Assembly (NCBI GenBank): GCA_951812535.1
Contig: CATOSK010000005.1
Coordinates: 34,622 to 98,621 of the forward strand
From: an uncultured Dehalococcoidia bacterium
Lineage (GTDB): Bacteria > Chloroflexota > Dehalococcoidia > Lucifugimonadales > UBA3495
Direction: 5' to 3'
Length of the DNA stretch: 64,000 nucleotides
Positions 1 through 8,157 of this stretch are shown one piece after another (position 1 is the stretch's first letter; each line of letters begins with the position of its first letter). Under the pieces are notes generated by a model. That model saw only the letters and a program-made list of their open reading frames with translations. It did no database searches and was not told where the DNA came from. The position numbers and the translations under genes were made by a program.

Positions 1-1
1 T

Positions 2-1708
2 CCGCTCCCGCCGCAGGTCTCCCAGCGGGGTCTCCTGCGCGATGCGGATCTGTTCCTCCAGGTCCGGGTAGCAGACCCGGCTGTTCACGTTGAAGCAGCT
101 CAGGCGCAGCGTGCCCTGCCGGGCGAAGTCCAGCTGCTCGTTGGAGGTCGCCGTCTCGTAGTAGTGAGTGGTTGCGTTGATCGGGGGAGCCGGCCCGCGC
201 TCGGCGCAGTCCATCGCCTCCGCGTAGCCCTCCTGCCCGTTGAACTTGCCGCAGCCGGCCCGCCGGTGGTTGGTGGCCTGCGCGTTCTCCAGGACCTGCA
301 CGGTGGCGTTTACCCCCACCTCGTTCCAGTACCCGACGACGGCTTCATGAAGCTCCACGTCTCGGTACACCCGGCCGCTGCGGGTGTGAATCCGGATCTC
401 GTTCTCCTCGTCATACCCGGCGTCCGCCAGCAGTTGGCGGGACAGGTCCGGGTCGTACTCGTAGGGCCTCGAGTTCTCCTCGGTGATGCCCAGGGTCCCC
501 GGCTGGGAGATATTCCCGAAGCACTCGTTCCGGCCGTCGTAGAGGGATTCGACAATCGCCTGGCAGTCAATGGCGTGGGCCAGGGCCATGCGGACTTCCT
601 TCTTCTTCAGCTCCGGGTGCCAGATGTTGTCGGCGACCAGGGTGTATATCTCGTTGGTGCCCGACTGGATGGCCTGGGGGACCACCTCGGCGTTCTCAAA
701 GCCGATGTTGTCGGCCCAGTCGGCCTCGCCCGTCGAGACCATGCCGGCTCGGACGAAGGCCTCCGAGCGCCAGAGCTGCCGGACGGTGTTGATGGCCGGG
801 TAGGTCGTGGCGAACACGCCGTCTTTGGGCTGGTAGTCTTCAAAGGCTTCGACCGTAATTTCCACCCCCGAATTCCAGTTCACGAACTTGTACGGGCCGT
901 TGCTCACCACGGTTCTGGCCCTTTCCTCTTCCGAAGCGCTCTGGTACCAGGCTGGCGCCGCGAACTTGGCGAACATCGCCTGCCGCGGGAAGATGGGACA
1001 TGCCCGGCTCTCCCCGCCCGCATCAAGGCAGAGCACGTCCACTGTCAGGTCGTCCACCACCTCGCCCTCGACGAAGCTGTGCTGGCTGAACCCGCCGCCG
1101 TTCAGTCCGGTGCCGTTCTTGTCGATCCCGAACTTGGCCGCGTCGGCGTTCCACGGCTCCCCGTTGTGGAAGGTGATTCCGGGGCGTAGGAAGAACCGCC
1201 ACCGGTCGGAAGACACCTGCTCCCACCGGTCAATGCCGGTCAGTCCCTGCACTTCAAAGGTCGTGCCGTCAATCCAGGTGAACGGGTCCACCGTCAGCTC
1301 CTGGCAGACCATGTGGTCAATATTCCCGCTGCACTCGTCGCTGTGAATGTCCATGTTCACCGGCTCGCCGCTCGTCACCACCGTGATCGAGTCCCGGCTG
1401 GAAACCGGAGCGGGAGCTTCCACCGCCGGCTGTGGCGCCGCCGTGGGTGCGGGAGCCGCAGATCCGCCGGATTCCGACGGGGCAGCCGGCATGGCAGTGG
1501 GAGTCGGCGCTGCAATCGCCACCGTGGCCGTGGGTTGGGGAGCCTCCGAGGCTCCGCTGGCGGCTCCTGTCGAGCCTGCCGGTTCTTGAGATCCCTGCGA
1601 CGGCGTGTCCGAAGGACTGCCGCAGGCAACGAGGATGACGGCCAGCAGCCCGGCCAATGCCATTATTAAAATCGCGCCCTTCTTGGCGCCTTGGGTTGGG
1701 TGTCTCAT
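2..1708 (-). CDS. Family-5 solute-binding lipoprotein, 3' end cut by window edge
   Basis: This is the first of six tandem minus-strand solute-binding proteins. Reading from the ATG at 1708 gives an open frame of 569 codons that runs off the window. The protein starts with a charged N-terminus, a hydrophobic stretch and a lipobox LVAC with Cys29, then an Ala/Pro/Ser-rich linker to about residue 105, then an SBP_bac_5 domain (HNGEPWNA, HPELKKKEVR and YDPDLSRQLLADAGYDEEN motifs). Comparison with the next gene suggests about 50 C-terminal residues are missing. The family captures peptides or other solutes for ABC importers outside the membrane; the ligand here is unknown. No permease or ATPase gene is adjacent. 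Confidence 0.9.
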   Translation of the reverse strand, partial: MRHPTQGAKKGAILIMALAGLLAVILVACGSPSDTPSQGSQEPAGSTGAASGASEAPQPTATVAIAAPTPTAMPAAPSESGGSAAPAPTAAPQPAVEAPAPVSSRDSITVVTSGEPVNMDIHSDECSGNIDHMVCQELTVDPFTWIDGTTFEVQGLTGIDRWEQVSSDRWRFFLRPGITFHNGEPWNADAAKFGIDKNGTGLNGGGFSQHSFVEGEVVDDLTVDVLCLDAGGESRACPIFPRQAMFAKFAAPAWYQSASEEERARTVVSNGPYKFVNWNSGVEITVEAFEDYQPKDGVFATTYPAINTVRQLWRSEAFVRAGMVSTGEADWADNIGFENAEVVPQAIQSGTNEIYTLVADNIWHPELKKKEVRMALAHAIDCQAIVESLYDGRNECFGNISQPGTLGITEENSRPYEYDPDLSRQLLADAGYDEENEIRIHTRSGRVYRDVELHEAVVGYWNEVGVNATVQVLENAQATNHRRAGCGKFNGQEGYAEAMDCAERGPAPPINATTHYYETATSNEQLDFARQGTLRLSCFNVNSRVCYPDLEEQIRIAQETPLGDLRRER

Positions 1709-1803
1709 CAACTAAATCTCCATATCAAGCTTGGTTCCCGTTGGATCAGCCAAAGATTATTGCCTTCCGGTTCCCCACCTCCTGGATTTCGATAATAGCG
1801 CAG

Positions 1804-1832
1804 AATGTAATATAAACCAGTCACAAAGTCAA
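1804..1832 (-). promoter_or_regulatory. Candidate sigma70 promoter of the first solute-binding gene
   Basis: On the minus strand TTGACT lies 17 bp from TACATT, 96 nt upstream of the ATG at 1708. The -10 box is weaker than in the neighbouring copies. Downstream is the leader motif CGAAATC-N4-GGAGGTG (GGAGGTG at 1776-1782), shared with other genes of the array. Confidence 0.5.
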
Positions 1833-1896
1833 TTGAGTGTTACTCAAACCGAGAACCAATAATGACTATTCGCAACCCTATGGATCCTGTCCCGCC

Positions 1897-1931
1897 AAAA
1901 CAAAAGGCCCCGGGACAACCGTCCCGGGGCC
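1897..1931 (-). terminator. Intrinsic terminator of the second solute-binding gene
   Basis: A perfect 11-bp GC stem (ggccccgggac at 1906-1916 with gtcccggggcc at 1921-1931, 4-nt loop) is followed on the minus strand by TTTTGTTTTGG. The same stem sits behind the next two array genes. Confidence 0.85.
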
Positions 1932-1965
1932 TCGCAGCGGCCCGAAAGCCGCTTTCGCCGGAAAC

Positions 1966-3738
1966 CTACTGCGTAAAGCGCATCGTGTTGGCCCTGACTC
2001 TGGGAGCGTACAGGGGTTCCCAGTCCAGGTCTGCCGACAGGCCGTAGATGACCTGCACCTCGATAAAAGGTATGAAGATATACTCGTCATAGGCGAAATC
2101 GAAGATCTCGACCATGCGCTCGGTCCTCAGGTCGCCCACCGGGGTCGCCGTCGCCTCCTGTACCTTCTCGAAAACTTCCGGGAAACAGGCCCGGGTGCTC
2201 GTGCTCAGGCAGCCTACCCGCCGGTTGGCCTGGACCTGGCCGTCCAGCATCTCGTTGGACGTCGCTGTAACCAGCATGTGGGATGTGGCGAACGAAGGAG
2301 CAGGAGGGTCACGCTGGGCGCAGTCCCAGACGCCAATGTAGTTCGGTTCCTTGGCGAATTGGCCGCAGCCGGCCAACTGGATTTCCCTGGAGCGGTTGTA
2401 CTCAAGGAGTTGGAACTCGGCGTTGACACCAACTTCGGCCCAGTACTGGATGACCGCTTCCTGGAACTCCTCGTTGCGGCAGCAATTGCCTTGCCGGCTG
2501 TAGATGGTTATCTTGTTGCCCTCGTCGTACCCAGCCTCTTCCAACAATTGCCTTGCCATTTCCGGGTCGTAAGGATATGGCTGGGAGTTCCGCTCGGTAA
2601 CCCCGACCGTCCCGGAGGGGTTGATGTTCCCCCAGCACGGTATGCCTTCCAGCAGGGCGTCCGTGATAGCCTGGCAGTCAATGGCCAGGTTGAGGGCTTG
2701 CCGGACCTTCTTCTTCTTGAGCTCCGGGTGCCACATGGCATCCGGGATCAGCGCGAAGACCTCGCTGGTGGTGGAAAGCTTGGCTACCGGTACGTTGTTC
2801 TTGTTGGCAAACCCGATGTCCGCCGACCAGTCCGCCTCGCCGGTGCGCACCATGGAAGCCCGGACCAGCTCCTCACCCCGCCATACGTTGGTCACCGTCT
2901 TGATGTGGGGGGCTTGCCCGTCCACGACCGAGCTGTCGGGGTTCGGAACATAGTCCTCATAAATCTCCATCTGGATATCGATGTCCGGGCGCCATTCCAC
3001 CAGTTTGTAGGGGCCGATACCGTAGAGCTTTTGGTTTCGTTCTTCATCTGGGGCGGAGGCGTACCATCCGGGGGCTTGGAACCGTCCGAAAATCAGGCCA
3101 CGGGGAAGAACAGGGCAATCTTCTTCACACACGACCCTGACGGTATATTCGTCCACGACCTCACCGCTGATGGATCCGTGGTAGCTGTAGCCTGATGAGG
3201 CATTGTCCACGTTGCCGTTTTGGTCTAACCCTGCTTTGGCAGTCTCGGCGTTCCACGTCTCGCCGTTGTGGAACTTGACCCCTTCGCGCAGGGTGAAATC
3301 CCAGTTCTTGCTGTCGACCTGTTGCCAACTATCTACACCGGAGAGAGTAACCACCTCATAAGTGTCGCTCGTGATCCAGGTCATCGGCTCGTTTACGATA
3401 GTGTCGCATACAGCGGTATAGATCACCGCCGTGCAACTGGTGCCCCAAGGATCCATGCTTCCCGGCTGTTCCGGCATGACGAAGGTCAGGTGGTCCTTGG
3501 CGCTCGTCGGCTCAGCGGGCTCGGGAGCGGGGGCAGATTCGGCTACTGGTGTGGGTGGGGCAGAGGAGTCAGTGGACGCTTGGGGGGCCGCTGCTGGCGC
3601 GGCCGCCGCCGGCTCAGCTGGGGGTGGAGCAGCATCCTCTGCCGCAGTCCCGCAGGCAACCAATAGCAAGACCACAAATACGGCCACCACCGCTGGCCAG
3701 GATCGATTCCAAGACAGGGGTCCTCGTCTACCGTTCAT
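1966..3738 (-). CDS. Family-5 extracellular solute-binding lipoprotein
   Basis: A 590-residue lipoprotein with a type II signal (lipobox LLVAC, Cys29), an Ala/Pro/Glu linker to about residue 80 and a full SBP_bac_5 fold. Residues such as KFHNGETWNAETAKAG, the paired cysteines CEEDC and NCC, HPELKKKKVRQAL and the C-terminal RANTMRFTQ are shared with the neighbours, so the three genes at 1966-7861 are recent paralogues. ATG 3738 is preceded by GGGAG. It should deliver a solute to an ABC importer, but no importer gene is present. It has its own promoter and terminator, so it is probably monocistronic. The ligand cannot be assigned from sequence. Confidence 0.93.
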   Translation of the reverse strand: MNGRRGPLSWNRSWPAVVAVFVVLLLVACGTAAEDAAPPPAEPAAAAPAAAPQASTDSSAPPTPVAESAPAPEPAEPTSAKDHLTFVMPEQPGSMDPWGTSCTAVIYTAVCDTIVNEPMTWITSDTYEVVTLSGVDSWQQVDSKNWDFTLREGVKFHNGETWNAETAKAGLDQNGNVDNASSGYSYHGSISGEVVDEYTVRVVCEEDCPVLPRGLIFGRFQAPGWYASAPDEERNQKLYGIGPYKLVEWRPDIDIQMEIYEDYVPNPDSSVVDGQAPHIKTVTNVWRGEELVRASMVRTGEADWSADIGFANKNNVPVAKLSTTSEVFALIPDAMWHPELKKKKVRQALNLAIDCQAITDALLEGIPCWGNINPSGTVGVTERNSQPYPYDPEMARQLLEEAGYDEGNKITIYSRQGNCCRNEEFQEAVIQYWAEVGVNAEFQLLEYNRSREIQLAGCGQFAKEPNYIGVWDCAQRDPPAPSFATSHMLVTATSNEMLDGQVQANRRVGCLSTSTRACFPEVFEKVQEATATPVGDLRTERMVEIFDFAYDEYIFIPFIEVQVIYGLSADLDWEPLYAPRVRANTMRFTQ

Positions 3739-3834
3739 GAAGCAACTCCCGTTTGGTTATTACGAAACCCGTAGCAATTATGCTGTTAGTTGGATCGGAT
3801 TTAAGTAGATAACCTCCTTTCATCACTTCGGTAC

Positions 3835-3863
3835 GTTATAGATAATGAACAATCGAATGTCAA
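3835..3863 (-). promoter_or_regulatory. Sigma70 promoter of the second solute-binding gene
   Basis: TTGACA is followed by a 17-bp spacer and TATAAC, then GTACC. The -10 box lies 97 nt from the ATG. A purine-rich AAAGGAGGTT (around 3811-3820) follows in the leader, far from the true ribosome binding site. Confidence 0.85.
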
Positions 3864-3971
3864 GAGGATTCATTAATAATATAATGGATCGAATAATCAT
3901 AATATCTCAATATACGCTAATATATTAGCGTATATCGTATCCCCATCCCTCCAACCACTATCCGAAGATAC

Positions 3972-4004
3972 CAAAAAAGGCCCCGGGACAACCGTCCCGG
4001 GGCC
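3972..4004 (-). terminator. Intrinsic terminator of the third solute-binding gene
   Basis: The stem ggccccgggac (3979-3989) with gtcccggggcc (3994-4004) is identical to that at 1906-1931 and is followed on the minus strand by TTTTTTGG. Confidence 0.88.
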
Positions 4005-4037
4005 TCGCGTCTACCGAAATCTGTTTTGGCCGGAAAC

Positions 4038-5813
4038 CTACTGTGTGTACCGCATGGTGTTGGCCCTCAGCCTTGGAGCATACAGTGGCTCCCAGTCGAG
4101 GTTGTCCGCCATCCCGTAGACCAGTTGCACCTCCAGCAGCGGTATGAAGACATGCTCATCGTGGACGAAATTCGCAATTTCAACGGACCGCTGCTCGCGC
4201 AGTTCTCCGATGGGAGTTTGCGAGGCCACTTGCAGCTTCTCCCACATCTCAGGGAAGCAGGCCTTGGAGCTGGTATGGAGGCAGCCCATCCGCCCGTACA
4301 AACGCACCAGGACGTCCAACTGCTCGGTGGAAGTAGCCACGGTGTTGGTGTGGGACGTGGTGAAGGCGGGACCCGGTGGGTCGCGCTGGGCGCAGTCCCA
4401 GACGCCGATGTAAGACTCATCGTCCTTGAACCGGCCACATCCGGAACTGGTCAGTTCCTTCAGCCGGGTGCGCTCGACCAACTGGAACTCGGCGTTGACC
4501 CCGACATCCTGCCAGTATTGCACCACTGCTTCCTGGAATTCCAGGTCCCGGCAGCAGTTGCCCGGGCGGCTGTAGATAATGATCTTGTTGTCCCTGTCGT
4601 ACCCAGCCTCTTCCAACAACTCCTTGGCCCGCGCCGGATCATAAGGATAAGGCGCGGTGTTCTCGGGAGTCAGGCCGGCCGAGCCGGAGGGCGATATGTT
4701 ACCCCAGCAAGGAAGACCTTCCAGCAGGGCATCGGTGATTGCCTCACAGTCTATGGCCAGGTTCAGGGCTTCCCGAACCTCCTTCTTCTTCAGTTCCGGG
4801 TGCCACATGATGTCCGGTATCAGGGCATAGACTTCAGTGGTGCCGGACTGTTGCCACTTGGGGACGGCTCCCTTGTTCTCGAAACCAATGTCGGCGGCCC
4901 ACTCCGCTTCACCGGTCTCCACCATGGCGGAACGCACCAGCGGTTCGTTGCGCCAGGTATTGGTCACGTACTTGATATGTGGCGCCTGACCGTCCACGAT
5001 GGATGTGTCCGGGTTGGGCACGTAGTCCTCGTAGATTTCCATCTGTATGTCAATACCGGGTCGCCACTCTATGAACCTGTACGGACCAATGCCATAAACG
5101 TGGCGGGACGACTCATCCTTCGTCACCGTCTGGTACCACTCCGGGGCTTGGAATCGGTTGAAGATCATGCCCCGTGGCAGGTTCGGACAATCGGCGCCGC
5201 AGACCACCCGCACCACGTACTCGCTGATAACCTCGCCGGTAATCGGTCCGTGGTTGCCGTAGCTCTGGGACGAGTTGTTCACGTCCCCGTTCTGGTCGAT
5301 CCCCGCCTTGGCGGTAGTGGCGTTCCACGGTTCGCCATTGTGGAACTTGACCCCCTGTCGCAGGGTGAAGTCCCAGTTCTTTGCGTCAACCTGTGCCCAG
5401 CCTTCAACACCCGACAGGGTTACCACTTCGTAGGTGTCGCTGGTGATCCAGGTCATCGGCTCGTTGACGATTTCGTTGCACACCGCCGTGTCCAGGGTTG
5501 CGTTGCACGTCGGATTCCACGGGTCAACGCTCCCCGGTTCAGCGGCCATCACAAGGGTGATACTGTCCTTGGCTACGGTGGTCTCCTCAGGTGCTGGCGC
5601 GGCTTCGGCTTGGGGTACCGGAGTGGGTTGGGCAATTTCCTGGGCCGGTGCCGCCGCTGCCGCTGGTTCCGCCGCCGGTTCGCTGGCGGGAGCCTCGGAT
5701 GCCGCAGGCTGCTGCGCCGCAGTCCCGCAGGCGACCAGGATTAAGACGAGGCATGCTGCCGCTGCCAGTGGCCAGGATAAATTCCGGGACAGGGGTCCTC
5801 GTTTACCATTCAT
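4038..5813 (-). CDS. Family-5 extracellular solute-binding lipoprotein
   Basis: A 591-residue paralogue of the preceding protein. It has the lipobox LVAC with Cys29, an Ala/Pro/Glu linker to about residue 80, and the motifs KFHNGEPWNATTAKAG, CGADC, HPELKKKEVREAL, YSRPGNCCRD and the terminal RANTMRYTQ. The ATG at 5813 follows AGGAGAGG with good spacing. An own promoter upstream and terminator downstream indicate a single-gene transcript. As in the other copies there is no linked permease, so it must share an importer encoded elsewhere or act in another way, for example as a receptor. Ligand unknown. Confidence 0.93.
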   Translation of the reverse strand: MNGKRGPLSRNLSWPLAAAACLVLILVACGTAAQQPAASEAPASEPAAEPAAAAAPAQEIAQPTPVPQAEAAPAPEETTVAKDSITLVMAAEPGSVDPWNPTCNATLDTAVCNEIVNEPMTWITSDTYEVVTLSGVEGWAQVDAKNWDFTLRQGVKFHNGEPWNATTAKAGIDQNGDVNNSSQSYGNHGPITGEVISEYVVRVVCGADCPNLPRGMIFNRFQAPEWYQTVTKDESSRHVYGIGPYRFIEWRPGIDIQMEIYEDYVPNPDTSIVDGQAPHIKYVTNTWRNEPLVRSAMVETGEAEWAADIGFENKGAVPKWQQSGTTEVYALIPDIMWHPELKKKEVREALNLAIDCEAITDALLEGLPCWGNISPSGSAGLTPENTAPYPYDPARAKELLEEAGYDRDNKIIIYSRPGNCCRDLEFQEAVVQYWQDVGVNAEFQLVERTRLKELTSSGCGRFKDDESYIGVWDCAQRDPPGPAFTTSHTNTVATSTEQLDVLVRLYGRMGCLHTSSKACFPEMWEKLQVASQTPIGELREQRSVEIANFVHDEHVFIPLLEVQLVYGMADNLDWEPLYAPRLRANTMRYTQ

Positions 5814-5909
5814 GAATCCTCTCCTGCATGGGTGTTACGAAATCAGTTGTTATGATGCTTGTTATCAAAAGCGTTATCGGCAATTATCCCCCTTTCTTTA
5901 GTTGGGTAC

Positions 5910-5938
5910 GTTATAGATAAAGGACTCTCTGTTGTCAA
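5910..5938 (-). promoter_or_regulatory. Sigma70 promoter of the third solute-binding gene
   Basis: TTGACA-N17-TATAAC followed by GTACCC, 97 nt from the ATG at 5813. A purine-rich GAAAGGGGGAT (around 5886-5895) occupies the same leader position as in the other copies. Confidence 0.85.
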
Positions 5939-6044
5939 GAATAATACGTAACAATGAGTGGGGTGACGCATCGCAAAAGCAGTATCAATCTTCCAAACCA
6001 GCGCAAAGCCGACAGTCATCCATCGGCCGCTACTAATGGACATC

Positions 6045-6074
6045 AAAAGGCCCCGGGACGGTTGTCCCGGGGCC
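6045..6074 (-). terminator. Intrinsic terminator of the fourth solute-binding gene
   Basis: The stem ggccccgggac (6049-6059) with gtcccggggcc (6064-6074) is followed on the minus strand by TTTTGATG. The stem and the adjoining ctcgcgtctacc are shared with the copy at 3979-4014. Confidence 0.82.
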
Positions 6075-6109
6075 TCGCGTCTACCAAAAGCTGTGTTTGC
6101 GCTGAAAAC

Positions 6110-7861
6110 CTACTGGGTAAAGCGCATCGTGTTGGCCCGCAGGCGCGGAGCGTACAGAGGTTCCCAGACCAGGTTGGCTGACATCCCGTAAACCAGCTGC
6201 ACCTCGACGAACGGTATGAAGATGTGCTGGTCGTGGATGAAGTCGGCGATCTCCCCCATGCGCTCCTGCCGCAGGTCCCCCGGTGGGGTGGCCTTCGCTA
6301 CCAGGAACTTCTCCCAGATCTCGGGGTAGCAGGCGAACGAGCTGGTGTGCAGGCACCCCACCCGCCGGTTGGCCTGGACCTCGGTATCCAGCATTTCGTT
6401 GGAGGTGGCGGTGGTGCTCATGTGGGACGTATTGAAGTTGGGGCCCGGGGGATCGCGCTGGGCGCAGTCCCAAACTCCGATGTAGCTCTCTTCGTCCTTG
6501 AACCGGCCGCAGCCGGAACTGGTGATTTCCTTGCTCCGGGTCCGTTCCACTATCTGAAGGTCAGCGGTGATCCCGACTTCCCGTAGGTAGTTGAGCACGG
6601 CTTCCTGGAACTCCGGGTCGCGGCAGCAGCGACCGGAACGAGTGTAAAGAGTTATCTCATTGGCTGGGTCGTATCCGGCCTCCTCCAGCAACTCCCTGGC
6701 CCGGTCCGGGTCATAGGGGTAGGGAGCCGAGTTCCGCTCGGTCAGGCCCACCGTGCCCGAGGGAGAAATGTTCCCCCAGCAGGGGATCCCGTCCAGCAGG
6801 GCATCGGTGATGGTCTGGCAGTCGATGGCCAGGTTGACGGCCTCGCGCACCTTCTGCTTCTTCAGTTCCGGGTGCCACATAGTATCCGGAACAAGGGCGT
6901 AAACCTCGCTGGTGCCGGACTGCCGGAACTGGGGCACCTGGTCCTTCTTGTCAAAGCCGATGTCGGCAGCCCATTCCGCCTCACCCGCCTGGATCATGGA
7001 GGCCCTGACCACCTCTTCACCCCGCCACACATTGGTGAGGTACTTGATATTGGGGGCTTGGCCGTCGACGATGGACGTGTCCGGGTTGGGCACGTACTCA
7101 TCATAGGCTTCCATTTGAATGTCGATGCCCGGACGCCATTCAATCAGCTTGTACGGACCGATGCCGATGACAGTGCGGCCCCGGTCGGTTGAACTGGCCG
7201 AGGCGTACCACTCGGGAGCCTGCATCCGGCTGAAAATCATCCCTCTGGGCAGGATGGGGCAAGCAACTTCGCAGTTGACTTCCAGAGTGTAGTCGTCCAC
7301 TACCGTCCCCGAGATGGGTCCGTGGTAGGTGTAGCTCTGCGAGGAGTTGTTGACGTCCCCGTTCTGGTCCACGGCGGCCTTGGCGGCCGTCGCGTTCCAC
7401 GGCTCACCGTTGTGGAACTTCACGCCCTGGCGCAAGGTGAAATGCCAGGTATCCTCGTCAACCTGTGACCAGCTTTCGATGCCCGACAATGGCACCAACT
7501 CGAAGTTGTCGCTGGTAATCCAGGTGAATGGCTCGTTGACGATTTCGTTGCACACCGCCGTGTCCAGCGTCGCGTTGCAGTTGGGGTCCCAGGGGTCCAC
7601 ACTGCCCGGCTCGGCTGGCATTACGATGGTTATGCTGTCCTTGGCCCCCGTCGTATCGACGGGTGCGGGCGCGGATTCCGCTTGGGCCACCGGCGTAGGT
7701 TGGGCTGGCGCTTCGGCCGGTGCCGACACTGGTTCGGCCGCCGCTGGAGCGCCGGGTTGCTCTGCGGCTGTGCCGCAGGCGACCAACATCAGAACAAGGA
7801 AAACTGCTAATCCCCAGTGCCATATCCTGGTTTCGGAAAAAGGTTCCGGTTTTCTTCTCAT
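6110..7861 (-). CDS. Family-5 extracellular solute-binding lipoprotein
   Basis: A 583-residue paralogue of the two preceding proteins. A longer frame opens at 7894, but AGGAGG lies 6 nt before the ATG at 7861, and this start puts the lipobox Cys at residue 29, as in the neighbours. Seen are the LVAC lipobox, the Ala/Pro linker, KFHNGEPWNATAAKAA, CEVAC, HPELKKQKVREAV, CCRDPEFQEA and the terminal RANTMRFTQ. It has its own promoter (7956-7984) and terminator. The role is extracytoplasmic solute capture; the substrate is unknown and no ABC permease is linked. Confidence 0.93.
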   Translation of the reverse strand: MRRKPEPFSETRIWHWGLAVFLVLMLVACGTAAEQPGAPAAAEPVSAPAEAPAQPTPVAQAESAPAPVDTTGAKDSITIVMPAEPGSVDPWDPNCNATLDTAVCNEIVNEPFTWITSDNFELVPLSGIESWSQVDEDTWHFTLRQGVKFHNGEPWNATAAKAAVDQNGDVNNSSQSYTYHGPISGTVVDDYTLEVNCEVACPILPRGMIFSRMQAPEWYASASSTDRGRTVIGIGPYKLIEWRPGIDIQMEAYDEYVPNPDTSIVDGQAPNIKYLTNVWRGEEVVRASMIQAGEAEWAADIGFDKKDQVPQFRQSGTSEVYALVPDTMWHPELKKQKVREAVNLAIDCQTITDALLDGIPCWGNISPSGTVGLTERNSAPYPYDPDRARELLEEAGYDPANEITLYTRSGRCCRDPEFQEAVLNYLREVGITADLQIVERTRSKEITSSGCGRFKDEESYIGVWDCAQRDPPGPNFNTSHMSTTATSNEMLDTEVQANRRVGCLHTSSFACYPEIWEKFLVAKATPPGDLRQERMGEIADFIHDQHIFIPFVEVQLVYGMSANLVWEPLYAPRLRANTMRFTQ

Positions 7862-7955
7862 ATACATCCTCCTGCGTGTTGAATCCGGATTCATGTGTAT
7901 TGATGTAGCAATTTGCTGTCTTTAGTAAAAAGCATTGCACCAATATCAGTAGTAC

Positions 7956-7984
7956 GTTATAGACATGGTGGAGAAGCTTGTCAA
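7956..7984 (-). promoter_or_regulatory. Sigma70 promoter of the fourth solute-binding gene
   Basis: TTGACA-N17-TATAAC then GTACT, 95 nt from the ATG at 7861. This copy lacks the purine-rich GGAGG leader element seen in the others. Confidence 0.85.
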
Positions 7985-8100
7985 GGCGGGTTCCGCCGTT
8001 TCCAGCAAGGGTGACGGGGATGTTCTGAATCCAAAAATTATGGCCCGCCGCCCACATGCCACGGCAAGCTAGCCACCCCCACGCTAAGGAAGATCGGAAA

Positions 8101-8131
8101 AGAAGAGCGCCCCGGGTTAACCCCGGGGCGC
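8101..8131 (-). terminator. Terminator-like hairpin after the fifth solute-binding gene
   Basis: gcgccccggg (8107-8116) pairs with cccggggcgc (8122-8131) around a 5-nt loop. On the minus strand it is followed by TCTTCTTTTCC, a broken U tract. Confidence 0.7.
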
Positions 8132-8157
8132 CGGAAAGACCTGATCAGTCAGCCAGG

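Noticed and set aside
164..1189. Plus-strand reading frame antisense to the first solute-binding gene
   Set aside because: The minus frame shows the lipobox, linker and conserved solute-binding motifs; the plus frame is its mirror and has no family signal.
1837..3195. Long plus-strand frame antisense to the second solute-binding gene
   Set aside because: It mirrors the minus-strand gene and has no domain features; similar shadows occur at 4026-5744 and 8470-10062.
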